Of a stretch of 64,000 nucleotides of DNA, positions 26,721 to 33,023 are shown in pieces (position 1 is the first letter of the stretch; every line of letters starts with the position of its first letter). A program made the position numbers and the translations under genes. Below the pieces are notes generated by a model. It made no database searches, was not told the DNA's origin, and worked only from the letters and a program-made list of their open reading frames with translations. Origin of the DNA: DATFJT01 sp965230755 (GTDB lineage: Bacteria > Bacteroidota > Bacteroidia > Chitinophagales > Saprospiraceae); contig CBDDLT010000010.1 in the NCBI GenBank assembly GCA_965230755.1, positions 124,001 to 188,000 of the forward strand, read 5' to 3'.

Positions 26721-26924
26721 ATGAATTTAAACATAGAAGAAGCAATATTGCAAATAGACTTTAATCCTAAAGATTCTCATAAAATCTTTAAAGATATCTC
26801 AATTAAAATTCTTAATTCTGAATTTGATATTTATACAAAGACAGAATTGATATCCCAAGTTTCAAGAACTATATTAGGAAAGCAGATATTTAATTTATCC
26901 GAACATCTAAATCAATCAATATAA
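26721..26924 (+). CDS. Small hypothetical protein, reverse orientation in cassette 2
   Basis: A 67-codon ORF from an ATG at 26721 (the frame is open upstream to 26616 but that crosses attC C). The product begins MNLNIEEAILQIDFNPKDSH and has a plausible mixed helical composition. It reads against the other cassette genes and overlaps the 3' end of the 49-codon ORF by 13 bp, tail to tail. No homologue recognised. Confidence 0.4.
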   Translation: MNLNIEEAILQIDFNPKDSHKIFKDISIKILNSEFDIYTKTELISQVSRTILGKQIFNLSEHLNQSI

Positions 26925-27061
26925 TGAGGTTTATGAGGATTATCCTTATCCTTTATCCCCCTAACTGCGGATTTAATTTTAGATATTTCGGAAGTTAAGT
27001 TTGCAATTTGATTAGCGATTTCAGCTAAGAGTTTTAATTGTGTTTCTTGATATTTATCCAT
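26912..27061 (-). CDS. 49-residue coiled-coil-like protein (cassette 2)
   Basis: Short ORF in the normal cassette orientation, 56 bp inside the cassette boundary. The product begins MDKYQETQLKLLAEIANQIA and continues with a heptad-like pattern (IANLTSEISKIKSAV) before a polar tail ending HKPHYID. The regular spacing of Leu and Ile suggests a real small helical protein rather than chance. Function unknown; together with the convergent ORF it may form a tiny two-gene module. Confidence 0.5.
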   Translation of the reverse strand: MDKYQETQLKLLAEIANQIANLTSEISKIKSAVRGIKDKDNPHKPHYID

Positions 27062-27117
27062 CTTATTTATGTTTAATATATGTGTAAAAATAAATTATTT
27101 AATAATATTTTAATTGT

Positions 27118-27186
27118 TGATAACGGTTTAGTGTATGTGGCGTACGAAGCATTAGCAAGTATGACATCATACACGTTGTTGTAGGC
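27118..27186 (-). repeat. attC site D (between cassettes 1 and 2)
   Basis: A 69-bp site from TGATAAC (27118-27124) to GTTGTAGGC (27178-27186). The interior has a 7-bp GTGTATG/CATACAC stem, then CGTAC/GTATG and GC/GC pairs in the apex. The boxes are off consensus except for the invariant AAC/GTT, but GTTGTAGGC reappears, inverted, at the 5' end of cassette 1. Confidence 0.75.
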
Positions 27187-27198
27187 TGCCTTTTTTGT

Positions 27199-27732
27199 TT
27201 AAGAACTCCAACCAAAGTGAATTAATAGTATCCTTGATTCAAGTTCAAAAATTATATCTTCTGCAATTTGATCTCCCCAGCTTGTTTTAAAAGTATCAAA
27301 TTTATCATCGTTTATCTTATATACGTTTTGTAATTTGTTTTTTAATAAATAATTCACCAATAGATTATTGAATTTAATATTTTGATTTTCGAATTCTTGC
27401 TTATTAAATCTTTCGAGATTTTCTTCTTTAGAAATCAATTCAAATTTAGACCAATACCTTAATCTATCCGTAAAAAACTCTTCCCAATTTTTCTGTTTAA
27501 TCAACTCAAGATTATCAGTATTGTATCGTTCAGAATTGTATTCTTGTTTAAAATATTCGATGTATTTTTCTTTATTATCATACAAATCAAATTCACGAAT
27601 TTTATCTTTTAGTGATTCTAGAACGGATATGTTATTTTTTAAAATTTCAACTAATTTCCATTTCCCACCAGTATTTATTCCTGATTGTTGGAACATTTGT
27701 AACTGGTTTTCTAATTCGTAAATTTCGTTCAT
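27199..27732 (-). CDS. 177-residue hypothetical protein (cassette 1)
   Basis: Strongly AT-rich gene encoding a soluble, highly charged helical protein (Lys, Glu and Asn rich), starting MNEIYELENQLQMFQQSG and ending ILLIHFGWSS. No signal peptide, membrane helix or known domain is recognised. It starts 17 bp inside the cassette boundary core (GTTGTAGGC on the minus strand) and ends 13 bp before attC D. Orphan proteins of this kind are usual integron cargo. Confidence 0.65.
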   Translation of the reverse strand: MNEIYELENQLQMFQQSGINTGGKWKLVEILKNNISVLESLKDKIREFDLYDNKEKYIEYFKQEYNSERYNTDNLELIKQKNWEEFFTDRLRYWSKFELISKEENLERFNKQEFENQNIKFNNLLVNYLLKNKLQNVYKINDDKFDTFKTSWGDQIAEDIIFELESRILLIHFGWSS

Positions 27733-27748
27733 GGTGTTTTCTCTGGTT

Positions 27749-27757
27749 GCCTACAAC
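27749..27757 (-). repeat. Outer core box at the 5' end of cassette 1
   Basis: GCCTACAAC on the plus strand, the inverse of GTTGTAGGC in attC D, marks the recombination boundary at the proximal end of the array. The sequence beyond it has no second pair of boxes at attC spacing; a short ATATCA/TGATAT hairpin (27764-27786) follows. This could be the scar of a lost attI or of a lost neighbouring cassette. Confidence 0.6.
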
Positions 27758-27895
27758 ATGTTTATATCAACAATATTGCTGATATATCCGCTATCTCAAT
27801 AATTTACAAAAAACCAATAGGGCTTGTTATATCACCTAATTTCTCTCGAGAAATATGGGCATATACATATCCCATTATTTTTCCAGTAACTTCAA

Positions 27896-27920
27896 TTATA
27901 AACGTTTAATACGTTTATAA
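27896..27920. repeat. Perfect 9-bp inverted repeat in the rsmD-array gap
   Basis: TTATAAACG and CGTTTATAA separated by 7 bp (TTTAATA), in the 290-bp gap between the array and rsmD. The symmetric form and lack of a T tract suit a dimeric regulator operator or a recombinase-binding site. The rest of the gap shows no ORF. Confidence 0.4.
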
Positions 27921-28007
27921 ACACTTAAGTCATTTTTGAATTCGGTTTTTCAGGCCCCAAAAATTACAAAGGAATCACGAATTGCCGTATATAACTTTTG
28001 TTATACC

Positions 28008-28030
28008 AAAAAAAAAGGGGCATTTACCCC
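28008..28030 (-). terminator. Intrinsic terminator overlapping the rsmD stop codon
   Basis: On the minus strand a GGGG/CCCC stem with a 6-base loop that contains the rsmD stop codon is followed by nine T residues. It should end the transcript through DUF3822 and rsmD and shield the cassette array from it. Confidence 0.65.
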
Positions 28031-28563
28031 CCAAAGAAACTAAACTGAGAATCCCCATATTTGCGATGGTCGGTGAGCGTATCATAGCGAGAAAAATCAT
28101 TGCTGCGATCATGCTCGACGATTAGAAGTCCTTCCGACTCAAGAAGTCCGGAACTTAAGATAATATCAATGATTTCGCCATAGTTGCTCATGGCATAGGG
28201 AGGATCCATGAAGATGAAGTCGTAAGATCCGGAAACGGATCGAAGATAGGCTTCAACTTTGGCGCAAAGGACGGTGGTTTGGTCTTCCACTCCTAGTTGT
28301 TTTGCGGTGGATTCGATGAACTTACAACAGGCTCTATTGCTCTCAACAAAGACTACTTCTTCTACTCCTCTGGAGAGAAACTCAAAACCTATACCGCCAG
28401 TCCCGGCAAAAAGATCGAGGACTTTTTTGCCTTCAAAGTCGTATTGGTTGTGGAGAATATTGAAGATGGCCTCGCGAGCACGATCGGTGGTCGGTCGGGT
28501 CTTCCATTTGTCCAGAGGAGGGTTGAATCTTCTGCCTCGAAAAGTGCCGGCGATGATGCGCAT
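28024..28563 (-). CDS. rsmD: 16S rRNA (guanine(966)-N(2))-methyltransferase
   Basis: SAM-dependent methylation of G966 in 16S rRNA. Family signatures are visible: MRIIAGTFRGRRF at the N-terminus, RPTTDRAREAIFNIL, the SAM motif VLDLFAGTGGIGFEFLSRG and the catalytic MDPPY (in FIFMDPPYAM). 179 residues, full length. Its start codon overlaps the stop of the DUF3822 gene by one base, indicating coupled translation; this pair is recurrent in Bacteroidota. Confidence 0.95.
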   Translation of the reverse strand: MRIIAGTFRGRRFNPPLDKWKTRPTTDRAREAIFNILHNQYDFEGKKVLDLFAGTGGIGFEFLSRGVEEVVFVESNRACCKFIESTAKQLGVEDQTTVLCAKVEAYLRSVSGSYDFIFMDPPYAMSNYGEIIDIILSSGLLESEGLLIVEHDRSNDFSRYDTLTDHRKYGDSQFSFFGG

Positions 28564-29381
28564 TATCCTACAAATTCGAAGAGTCTGGAGATGACTTCGA
28601 TGCCGGTTTTGTCCAAGTATTCCTGGTTGACTTGTCCAAATTCTACCTTGGAGTAGTACATGGACAATAGTCTGATCAATGCAGAATCCTTTTCAAAGTA
28701 TCCATGCATTCTTAGTCCTACCTTGTTTCTATCCAGTTTGTAATTCTGGTAGTTCAAGGAGATGTAATACAGCAGGTCATTGAGGTCTTGATAATCGTAG
28801 TAGTTGACCCCCAGGAATCTACCTGATTTCATCACGCCAATGAATAAGTGTTTGTTGGCCACGAAAACGGAGCAGAGGTCTTGTGCTTTGCTCTTGTTCA
28901 TTTCAGTCAACATGGCTCCAATGACATGGGTATAATGGGCTTTGCCATGTTTTTTGGCCAGGCCCTCATGAAAGCGTTGTGGAACGGCGTGAACCAAGAC
29001 CAGTTCTTCACCCTTTATCTTGATCTTATCGTGAAAAGCCTGAACGTCTTCTTTTCCAATGTAGTGATGCAACTGCGCTTTATCAAACAGCTTGCCAGGA
29101 ACCAAGGAAAAATAAGGGAAGCTATGCACAATGGATTCCTCTCGCTTATCCAGTTTGGTCAGTTTATCGCTGTTCAAATTCTGTAGCAAAAAGCCAATAT
29201 TGAATTCTCTTTCTGTATCACTGGAAGTGATGACTTGGTTAAAAGCCAGAGGATTCTTTTTGTTATCAAAAAGGAGGTAGTCATAACGGTCAGGACATAC
29301 CAGCATCTTGCAAACAAAGCGATCGCTCTGTTCCTCTAATAACAAATCCTCATTGACTAACTGAAAGTTTACCGTTCCCAA
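28563..29381 (-). CDS. DUF3822 family protein
   Basis: A 272-residue protein with the DUF3822 pattern, an actin/hexokinase-like (ASKHA) duplicated fold: an early strand-turn segment (FVCKMLVCPDRYDYLLFDN), a central THVIGAML helix and a late DLNDLLYYISLNYQNY helix. It is regularly found beside rsmD in Bacteroidota, as here. Biochemical role unknown. It overlaps the end of the upstream gene by 13 bp. Confidence 0.82.
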   Translation of the reverse strand: MGTVNFQLVNEDLLLEEQSDRFVCKMLVCPDRYDYLLFDNKKNPLAFNQVITSSDTEREFNIGFLLQNLNSDKLTKLDKREESIVHSFPYFSLVPGKLFDKAQLHHYIGKEDVQAFHDKIKIKGEELVLVHAVPQRFHEGLAKKHGKAHYTHVIGAMLTEMNKSKAQDLCSVFVANKHLFIGVMKSGRFLGVNYYDYQDLNDLLYYISLNYQNYKLDRNKVGLRMHGYFEKDSALIRLLSMYYSKVEFGQVNQEYLDKTGIEVISRLFEFVG

Positions 29382-29953
29382 TTTCCTGAGATATTCGGTT
29401 TAGTCATATCACCGAACTTAAGATAATCCTCCGGATCGTAGAACTCATCATAACGCTTGTACTTGTCATCGGCAAACTGCCCCATGAAAGTATTCCATTT
29501 CGTTTTGACCTCAACTACGTTTACCAAAGTCTTTTGATAAGTAATCGTATCTGCTGCGATTTCAAACTGCGCTCCGTTACCATATGGGATAAAAGCTAAA
29601 GAATCCAAGTTCAAACCCAATTTAGGAATAGAGTCACTCGCTGCTACAAAAGTAGTATCTCTAATGATCGTATTGTTTAAAGGATCATCCTTGTCTCCCT
29701 CTACTTTAATCTTTAAGAAAGTCCCGTGAGTAAGGGTGTCTTTTAGTTTCTGAAAGCTATCGGCAAATTCCGCACCGGTAATTCCGCGATAGTGTTCCTG
29801 AGCAACTCTGATGTCCATCAATTTCTGAACGACAGCGTCCTTTCTCAATTTTTTCTGATTCTGGAAAACGATTGGACCTGAAATGCTTTGGTATAACAAA
29901 TAGATCAAAGCAACAATCAATAAAGCAAGTACTATGTTAATTATCTTTTTCAT
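29369..29953 (-). CDS. Membrane-anchored conserved hypothetical protein
   Basis: A 194-residue protein with one N-terminal membrane helix (about residues 4-26) and an extracytoplasmic region containing a pilin-like helix opening LRKDAVVQKLMDIRVAQEHYRG. The rest is beta-rich. It is co-oriented and overlaps DUF3822, so the three genes to rsmD probably form one operon, divergent from tsaD. Function unknown. Confidence 0.6.
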   Translation of the reverse strand: MKKIINIVLALLIVALIYLLYQSISGPIVFQNQKKLRKDAVVQKLMDIRVAQEHYRGITGAEFADSFQKLKDTLTHGTFLKIKVEGDKDDPLNNTIIRDTTFVAASDSIPKLGLNLDSLAFIPYGNGAQFEIAADTITYQKTLVNVVEVKTKWNTFMGQFADDKYKRYDEFYDPEDYLKFGDMTKPNISGNWER

Positions 29954-30066
29954 GAACGAGTATTAACTTGATACAATTATAATATTTTTTATTAAATGCG
30001 AATAGTTTTAATACATAAATTAATATAATTTTATCCCACAATTGATCTACCAAATTTGATCTGCTT

Positions 30067-31074
30067 TTGAGCGATAATCAATCTACTACCATTCTGGCCA
30101 TTGAATCATCCTGCGATGATACGGCTGCTGCTATCTTCAAAGATGAGCAGCTACTCTCAACAGTTGTATCAAGTCAAATCGAACACAAAGAATTGGGCGG
30201 TGTCGTCCCCGAAATCGCTTCGAGAGCCCATCTCAAGAACATGAATACGGTGGTTGAATTGGCATTGAACAAGGCGGATGTTCGAAAGGAAGACATCGAT
30301 GCCATCGCTTATACCCAAGGACCTGGCTTGATGGGATCACTATTGGTCGGTGCTGGATTTGCTAAGGGTTTTTCAATTGCTCAGGACATTCCATTAATCG
30401 GCATACACCACATGGAGGCGCATGTACTGGCCCACTTCATAGAAAAACCAGCTCCGGAATTTCCCTTTCTATGTCTTACCGTTAGCGGAGGACACACGCA
30501 AATCGTCATCATGCACGACTATTTCGAGATGGAGGTATTGGGTGCTACGATTGATGATGCGGCTGGTGAAGCTTTTGACAAAGCTGGAAAGATGTTGGGA
30601 CTCCCCTATCCTGCTGGTCCCGTTATCGATCGAATGAGCAAGGAAGGCAATCCGGTGTATGAGTTTGCGAAGCCCAAGATACCGGAACTAAATTTCAGTT
30701 TCAGCGGATTGAAGACTTCGATCCTGTATTTTCTGCAAGCAGAAATGAAAAAGGATGAACAGTTTATTACAAATAATCTAAACGATCTCTGTGCCAGCAT
30801 TCAGAAGTCCATCACCGATATACTCATTGATAAGCTGGAGATGGCCATCGAACAAACCGGGATCAAACAGGTCACCATGGCCGGTGGTGTTTCGGCTAAT
30901 TCTGAGTTAAGACAAAAACTCTCTGATCTAGAAACTAAGTACGACATCGAAACTTTTTCCCTCCCCCTAAAATTCTGTGTGGACAATGCGGCAATGATTG
31001 GAATGGCAGCCTATTACAAGTTGAAGAAAGGAATGACTACTCCAATTGATGCTTCGATTTTTACTCAATCCTAA
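30067..31074 (+). CDS. tsaD: tRNA N6-adenosine threonylcarbamoyltransferase
   Basis: Catalytic subunit of the t6A-forming complex (with TsaB and TsaE), acting on A37 of ANN-decoding tRNAs. ASKHA motifs: ILAIESSCDDTAAAIF, PEIASRAHLKN, metal-binding His pair in GIHHMEAHVLAH, VSGGHTQIV, and the late MAGGVSANSELR. The start must be a TTG at 30067, because no in-frame ATG precedes the conserved first strand. 335 residues, normal. No tsaB or tsaE is in the window. Confidence 0.96.
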   Translation: MSDNQSTTILAIESSCDDTAAAIFKDEQLLSTVVSSQIEHKELGGVVPEIASRAHLKNMNTVVELALNKADVRKEDIDAIAYTQGPGLMGSLLVGAGFAKGFSIAQDIPLIGIHHMEAHVLAHFIEKPAPEFPFLCLTVSGGHTQIVIMHDYFEMEVLGATIDDAAGEAFDKAGKMLGLPYPAGPVIDRMSKEGNPVYEFAKPKIPELNFSFSGLKTSILYFLQAEMKKDEQFITNNLNDLCASIQKSITDILIDKLEMAIEQTGIKQVTMAGGVSANSELRQKLSDLETKYDIETFSLPLKFCVDNAAMIGMAAYYKLKKGMTTPIDASIFTQS

Positions 31075-31132
31075 TCGTAAATACCCAATCTTACTTATAA
31101 TACCCTGCGCATCACAGCCCTCATATTAGACA

Positions 31133-31157
31133 AAAAAGAAACATATTGTTTCTTTTT
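31133..31157 (+). terminator. Terminator-like hairpin after tsaD
   Basis: A perfect AT-rich stem AAAAAGAAACA/TGTTTCTTTTT round a TATT loop lies 58 bp past the tsaD stop and ends in five T residues. The stem holds few G-C pairs, so it may be only a weak terminator; it is nearly symmetrical and could work on either strand. Confidence 0.4.
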
Positions 31158-31179
31158 CCAGATTTGATTATATTTGTCC

Positions 31180-31482
31180 ATGCCCTGGAAAGTTATACAA
31201 AAGTTATATGACCAAGACAAGCGGTATGAAGGGCTGTATCACATTCAGTTTTACAGCACAACCTTAACTTTTGACGTGGTCTGCAAGCATGTATTCGACA
31301 GTTATAAATGGTTGCTTTATTGTGATTGTCCACATATTGCCAATGTGATCTTAGGAACACCGGATAAGATCAAGGATGTGGAAGCTTGTCGAAGGGCAGT
31401 ATCAGTGGTCAGAAAAAACCTTGTAGAAAAAACAACAAGCACTAGACGGTGCCCTGGAAACGCTCGAATCACACTTAGGTAA
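31180..31482 (+). CDS. Small hypothetical protein, probably frameshifted at the 3' end
   Basis: Starts at an ATG (MPWKVIQKLYDQDKRYEG); a TTG two codons earlier is less likely. About 84 residues look protein-like, but after a run of six A bases (31427-31432) the product turns into an unlikely tail (TTSTRRCPGNARITLR). Removing one A gives QQALDGALETLESHLGKAG and a stop at 31501, 25 bp before the SRAP gene. The intact product would be about 106 residues. No family recognised. A real frameshift and a homopolymer sequencing error are both possible. Confidence 0.5.
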   Translation: MPWKVIQKLYDQDKRYEGLYHIQFYSTTLTFDVVCKHVFDSYKWLLYCDCPHIANVILGTPDKIKDVEACRRAVSVVRKNLVEKTTSTRRCPGNARITLR

Positions 31483-31525
31483 AGCCGGACAAAGCCTTTG
31501 ATTGTTTAACGTAAACAAAGACAAT

Positions 31526-32314
31526 ATGTGCTATAATGTCGCAGCCCTGGCCTATAGGAAACTGAGATATGCCCTTAGGATAGGTGCTTCTGATGAAGAT
31601 ATTGCAGAATTAGAACGCGAATACCAGCGTCTGAAGGAAAAGTACGCTCCCGTGTATTTTGCCAATAGTTTTGGCTTTCCTGAAGTGCCCATCCATCGCA
31701 ACACAGAACCAATGAAGCCAGTTATGGCTGGTTTTTCTCTCATTCCGAGATTTTCTAAGACGCGTTCCGAAGCCGATACACATCGCAGAAAGTACAGAAC
31801 AGCCAATGTAACAATAGAGAAAATCAAAGGGAGTCGCATGTACAAAGATGTGCTGGCCGAACGCTATTGTATCGTGGTAATCGATGGTTTTTTCGAATAT
31901 CATCATCACGCCGGTAAAGCCCATCCCTATTTCGTCTATCACTACGATGCCCCCTTGCTCCTACCAGGCCTTTGGGATGAATGGGTGGATCCTGAAACCG
32001 GTGAAGTACTAACTACCTGTAACATTATCACTCAACCGGGAAGAGGATTCATGGAGGTATTGCACAACAACCCCAAGCGTCCGGATGCAAGAATGCCCAT
32101 AATCCTAAGGTCCGACCTCGGCCTGGAAGTCCTGAACGACTTTAATATGGTATTGGAGCATCCGCAAGACATCGCCATTCCGACAGAAGAATTGGCCTTT
32201 CATGCAGTAGGCAAACTTACCGGAAAAGATAGTATCGGCAATAGTCCGGAAGCGCATGAACCGACAGAATATGATACTTTAGAGGGCAGTGAATTATTGG
32301 ATTATTTGGTGTAA
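31526..32314 (+). CDS. SRAP-domain protein (YedK/HMCES-like abasic-site DNA crosslinker)
   Basis: SOS-response-associated peptidase family: uses Cys 2, exposed after Met removal, to form a stable crosslink with abasic sites in single-stranded DNA. The frame opens at a TTG at 31502, but the ATG at 31526 gives MCYNVAAL and puts the catalytic Cys at position 2, which decides the start. Other landmarks are RTANVTIEKIKGSRMY (Asn segment), the Glu in IDGFFEYHHH, and the His and RMP of EVLHNNPKRPDARMPIIL. 262 residues; a charged helical insert follows the first strand. Confidence 0.9.
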   Translation: MCYNVAALAYRKLRYALRIGASDEDIAELEREYQRLKEKYAPVYFANSFGFPEVPIHRNTEPMKPVMAGFSLIPRFSKTRSEADTHRRKYRTANVTIEKIKGSRMYKDVLAERYCIVVIDGFFEYHHHAGKAHPYFVYHYDAPLLLPGLWDEWVDPETGEVLTTCNIITQPGRGFMEVLHNNPKRPDARMPIILRSDLGLEVLNDFNMVLEHPQDIAIPTEELAFHAVGKLTGKDSIGNSPEAHEPTEYDTLEGSELLDYLV

Positions 32315-32341
32315 ACTACCATATTTCAATACCCGCCAATC

Positions 32342-33013
32342 CTACTCCGTCGAAAACTTATCAATCAACCTCGCCTTGATGGACTTGAATTCCTCATCAT
32401 CGAGGAAGCCCTGTTCCTTTAGCTTGGACAGTTTTTCGATTTCAGCAATCAAATCAACTTTATTCTCTTCAGCTGGAGCTTTCGAAGATTGAGCCACCAA
32501 CGAATCTAAATCGATGGCTCCATCGTCTTCATCTGTAATCATTTCTTCTGTCGTCTCTTTCTTGGATTTCTTTCTCCACTCACGAGCATATTCTTTACCC
32601 TTTTCGAATTGCTCGTTGTAGAAATTCTTTATGGATTCAGGATCGAAGTCGAGTATGGTACCACCAGCATTAAAGTGCTGTATGAAGACCTGGCCCAAGG
32701 CATAGGTGCTGGCTCCTGCAAATACAGATAGGGCTGCCCCACCGACAAAGCTCCCAAAGACCGGAACAAACTTGACCAAACTTCGTGCACCCATTCTCGT
32801 TAGGGTCGTCGCAGTGATCGATGTTACAATTGCCTTTCCTCTGGTCTCCTTAAAACTTACATCATACACTTTGCTCAATTGTCTGATCATATCCAATTGC
32901 AACGCAGTGATGGCTAAAATGTCTGCTGCCATAATGGGAATCAAACCTGCTCCCATACTCCAAATAACGTGATTCTTGATAATCGTGTTCGAATGCTTCC
33001 TTTTCTGATCCAT
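32342..33013 (-). CDS. DUF697/SHOCT membrane protein
   Basis: A 223-residue protein with a hydrophobic DUF697-like core (about residues 12-125: a helix near ILAITALQLDMIRQLSKVY, then VKFVPVFGSFVGGAALSVFAG) and an acidic linker. The C-terminal SHOCT-like helix pair reads IEKLSKLKEQGFLDDEEF, closely related in style to the tail of the TM2 cassette protein. Probably membrane-associated; role unknown. Convergent with the SRAP gene. Confidence 0.72.
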   Translation of the reverse strand: MDQKRKHSNTIIKNHVIWSMGAGLIPIMAADILAITALQLDMIRQLSKVYDVSFKETRGKAIVTSITATTLTRMGARSLVKFVPVFGSFVGGAALSVFAGASTYALGQVFIQHFNAGGTILDFDPESIKNFYNEQFEKGKEYAREWRKKSKKETTEEMITDEDDGAIDLDSLVAQSSKAPAEENKVDLIAEIEKLSKLKEQGFLDDEEFKSIKARLIDKFSTE

Positions 33014-33023
33014 GTAATTCTTT

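Larger units (their letters stand above)
23800..27757 (-). mobile_element. Integron-type cassette array without integrase (CALIN-like), five cassettes
   Basis: Four attC-like sites (listed separately) and one outer core box divide this stretch into five cassettes: 177-residue orphan; two tiny ORFs; kinase plus partner; acetolactate-decarboxylase-like lipoprotein; TM2 protein. The principal genes all read on the minus strand, as expected of cassettes. For the four cassettes with both ends visible, the 5' end is the reverse complement of the R'' box at the 3' end: GTTGTAGGC with GCCTACAAC, GTTATC with GATAAC, GTTAGGCAC with GTGCCTAAC (with a C/T change one base out), GTTAGGCATC with GATGCCTAAC. 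The DNA is visibly more AT-rich than rsmD-tsaD next door. No intI or attI is present. The left border is uncertain. Confidence 0.85.

Noticed and set aside
27733..28023. Possible integron integrase or remnant next to the first cassette
   Set aside because: No ORF of useful length or tyrosine-recombinase motif is visible on either strand.
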